A stretch of 64,000 bases of DNA from JBGPGW01 sp046349515 (GTDB lineage Bacteria; Pseudomonadota; Alphaproteobacteria; CADEGL01). The position numbers and the translations under genes were made by a program. The stretch spans positions 1-64,000 of the forward strand of contig JAXMCE010000001.1 in assembly GCA_046349515.1 (NCBI GenBank). Reading direction: 5' to 3'. Shown one piece after another: positions 62,411 through 64,000 of the stretch; position 1 is the first letter of the stretch; each line of letters starts with the position of its first letter. The notes beneath the pieces were generated by a model. That model did no database searches. It had not been told where the DNA came from and was given only the letters and a program-made list of their open reading frames with translations.

Positions 62411-62902
62411 ATGAATCACGACGCCTACACCGACGACTACATCCGAGACGTGCTCGCGAGCGTGCGCACGATCGCGATGGTGGGCGCCTCGGACAATTGG
62501 AACCGCCCGAGCTACTTCGCCATGAAGTATCTCCAGAAGAAGGGCTACCGCGTGATCCCGGTGAACCCGCGCGCGGCCGGCGAGATCGTCTTGGGCGAGA
62601 CGGTGGTGGCCGAACTCAAGGACATCACGGTTCCCTTCGACATGGTCGACATCTTCCGCAACGCCGAGGCCGCCGGCCCCATCACGCGCGAGGCCCTGGC
62701 GCTTGCCAAGGACAGGGGCATCAAGGTCGTCTGGATGCAGCTCGGCGTGCGGAACGATGCGGCGGCGGCCGAGGCCGAGGCGGCCGGGCTTCGCGTGGTC
62801 ATGAACCGCTGCCCCAAGATCGAGTATGCTCGCCTCCACGGGGAGCTCAGCTGGAACGGCATCAACTCCCAAGTCATCTCGAGCAAGCGGCGACGCCTTT
62901 GA
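62411..62902 (+). CDS. CoA-binding protein (YccU family)
   Basis: 163 residues: RTIAMVGASDNWNRPSYFAMKYLQKKGYRVIPVNP is the Rossmann-type CoA-binding start, then VPFDMVDIFRNAEAAGPITREAL and GIKVVWMQLGVRNDAAAAEAEAAGLRVVMNRCPKIEY. Function unknown, possibly metabolite sensing. It is 22 bp before metY and likely co-transcribed. Confidence 0.92.
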   Translation: MNHDAYTDDYIRDVLASVRTIAMVGASDNWNRPSYFAMKYLQKKGYRVIPVNPRAAGEIVLGETVVAELKDITVPFDMVDIFRNAEAAGPITREALALAKDRGIKVVWMQLGVRNDAAAAEAEAAGLRVVMNRCPKIEYARLHGELSWNGINSQVISSKRRRL

Positions 62903-62924
62903 GGGCGGAGAGAAAGGAAGCGTC

Positions 62925-64000
62925 ATGAGCGAACAGAAGCGCGGTTTCGAAACCCTGAGCGTGCATGCGGGGGCTTCGCCCGATCCAACGACGGGCGCGC
63001 GGCAGACGCCCATCTACCAGACCACCTCCTTCGTGTTCGACGACGTCGACCACGCGGCCTCGCTGTTCAACCTGCAGGTGCCGGGCTTCATCTACTCGCG
63101 CCTCACGAACCCGACCGTCTCGGTCCTCGAAGAGCGCATGGCGGCGCTCGAGGGCGGGCGCGGTGCGACCGCGACCGCCTCCGGCCACGCGGCGCAGATC
63201 CTCGCCCTCTTCCCGCTCATGGGCCCGGGCGACGAGATCGTGGCCTCGACCAAGCTCTACGGCGGCTCGGTCAACCAGATGGGCCACAGCTACAAGAAGT
63301 TCGGCTGGAACACGAAGTTCGCCGATCCGGACGATCCGAAGAACATCGAGCGCGCGATCACGGAGAAGACCAAGGCCATCTTCATCGAGGTTCTGGCCAA
63401 CCCCGGTGGCGTCGTCGTCGACCTCGGCGCGATCGCCTCGATCGCGAAGAAGGCGGGCATCCCGCTCGTCGTCGACAACACGCTCGCGACGCCCTATCTC
63501 TGCCGGCCCATCGAGCATGGCGCCGACATCGTCATCCACTCGACGACGAAGTTCCTTTCCGGCAACGGCACCTCGATCGGGGGCGTCGTCATCGACTCGG
63601 GCAAGTTCGACTGGCTGAAGAGCGGCAAGTTCCCGAGTCTCACCAAGCCCGCGCCCGAGTATCACGGCCTCGTCTTCGCCGAGACCTTCGGCGATTTGGC
63701 TTACACGATCTACGGCCATGCGATCGGCCTCCGCGATCTCGGCGCGAGCCAGTCGCCCTTGAATGCGTGGCTGACGCTTCTCGGCATCGAGACCCTGGCG
63801 CTCCGCATGGAGCGGCATTGCGCCAACGCCGGCAAGGTCGCCGCGTTCCTCGAGAAGCATCCGGCCGTCGCGTGGGTGTCCTACGCGGGCCTCCCCTCGA
63901 GCCGGTACCACGCGCTCGCCAAGCGCTATCTCCCGAAGGGCGCGGGCTCTGTCTTTACCTTCGGCGTCAAGGGCGGCTACGAGGCGGGCGTCAAGCTCGT
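62925..64000 (+). CDS. metY: O-acetylhomoserine sulfhydrylase/aminocarboxypropyltransferase (3' end outside window)
   Basis: The first 358 residues are visible. Cys/Met-metabolism PLP enzyme: the start is RGFETLSVHAGASPDPTTGARQTPIYQTTSFVF. The PLP lysine is K209 in HSTTKFLSGNGTSIGG, with YSRLTNPTVSVLEERMAALEGG and VDNTLATPYLCRPIEHGAD. It makes homocysteine from O-acetylhomoserine and sulfide. hom at 26 kb provides the homoserine. AAAGGAAG lies upstream of the ATG. Confidence 0.93.
   Translation, partial: MSEQKRGFETLSVHAGASPDPTTGARQTPIYQTTSFVFDDVDHAASLFNLQVPGFIYSRLTNPTVSVLEERMAALEGGRGATATASGHAAQILALFPLMGPGDEIVASTKLYGGSVNQMGHSYKKFGWNTKFADPDDPKNIERAITEKTKAIFIEVLANPGGVVVDLGAIASIAKKAGIPLVVDNTLATPYLCRPIEHGADIVIHSTTKFLSGNGTSIGGVVIDSGKFDWLKSGKFPSLTKPAPEYHGLVFAETFGDLAYTIYGHAIGLRDLGASQSPLNAWLTLLGIETLALRMERHCANAGKVAAFLEKHPAVAWVSYAGLPSSRYHALAKRYLPKGAGSVFTFGVKGGYEAGVKL

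Overview
The window is a GC-rich, gene-dense chromosomal segment that looks like an alphaproteobacterium with a versatile, soil-type metabolism. The evidence is the gene order homoserine dehydrogenase / glpX / recJ, the cluster argC-rpsI-rplM followed by a PaaI-type thioesterase, an enoyl-CoA hydratase-like gene, a CoA-binding protein and metY, a class I PHA synthase, and many acyl-CoA, nitrogen and one-carbon enzymes. The genus cannot be read from the sequence. No phage, transposase, plasmid or CRISPR signature was seen.

Layout. 1-6.4 kb: a truncated MFS exporter, an orphan ectoine-synthase-like cupin, a CHASE-type hybrid histidine kinase with a stand-alone receiver, and a membrane protein. 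6.4-9.4 kb: a TPP riboswitch and the thiamine operon thiO-thiS-thiG-thiE/tenI. 9.4-13 kb: small lipoproteins, a phospholipase C/acid phosphatase-like enzyme and membrane proteins. 13.1-17.4 kb: a catabolic run of cytosine deaminase-like, HSL-type hydrolase, N-carbamoylase-type amidohydrolase and DAO-type oxidase genes. 17.4-22.5 kb: a GST, two lipoproteins, a zinc-ribbon methyltransferase, and an agmatinase-family gene lying between a pseudo-tRNA-Glu and an intact tRNA-Glu(TTC). 22.6-28.1 kb: recJ, glpX, hom and an OmpA-type lipoprotein, all on the minus strand. 28.2-33 kb: phaC plus a thioesterase, convergent with a CopA-like multicopper oxidase and an outer-membrane protein.

33.2-39 kb is the most coherent candidate for something undescribed. 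It is one plus-strand run led by a single reading frame that fuses a PaaI-type hotdog thioesterase to a complete TetR regulator. It is followed by a luciferase-like monooxygenase, a VOC protein, an acyl-CoA synthetase, a crotonase-fold protein lacking both usual catalytic glutamates, and an FlK-like thioesterase. A near-perfect palindrome sits directly in front of the first gene. I read this as a self-regulated acyl-CoA catabolic pathway whose regulator carries its own acyl-CoA-binding or hydrolysing domain.

39-58.6 kb holds a dimethylglycine-dehydrogenase-like enzyme, two carbonic-anhydrase-type genes, an old yellow enzyme, two M24 peptidase-family paralogues, and an iron-uptake pair (cupredoxin plus an FTR1 permease fused in frame to a beta-rich exported domain behind an internal signal peptide). 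It also holds a flavin monooxygenase, an isochorismatase-type hydrolase, a fatty acid desaturase, a nitrilase-type amidase, a CntA/GbcA-like Rieske oxygenase, a GlxA-type regulator, and two maleate-isomerase/Asp-Glu-racemase paralogues, one of which lacks one of the two cysteines. 58.7-64 kb returns to core genes (argC, rpsI, rplM, metY). Two families of short palindromic intergenic repeats are scattered through the right half.
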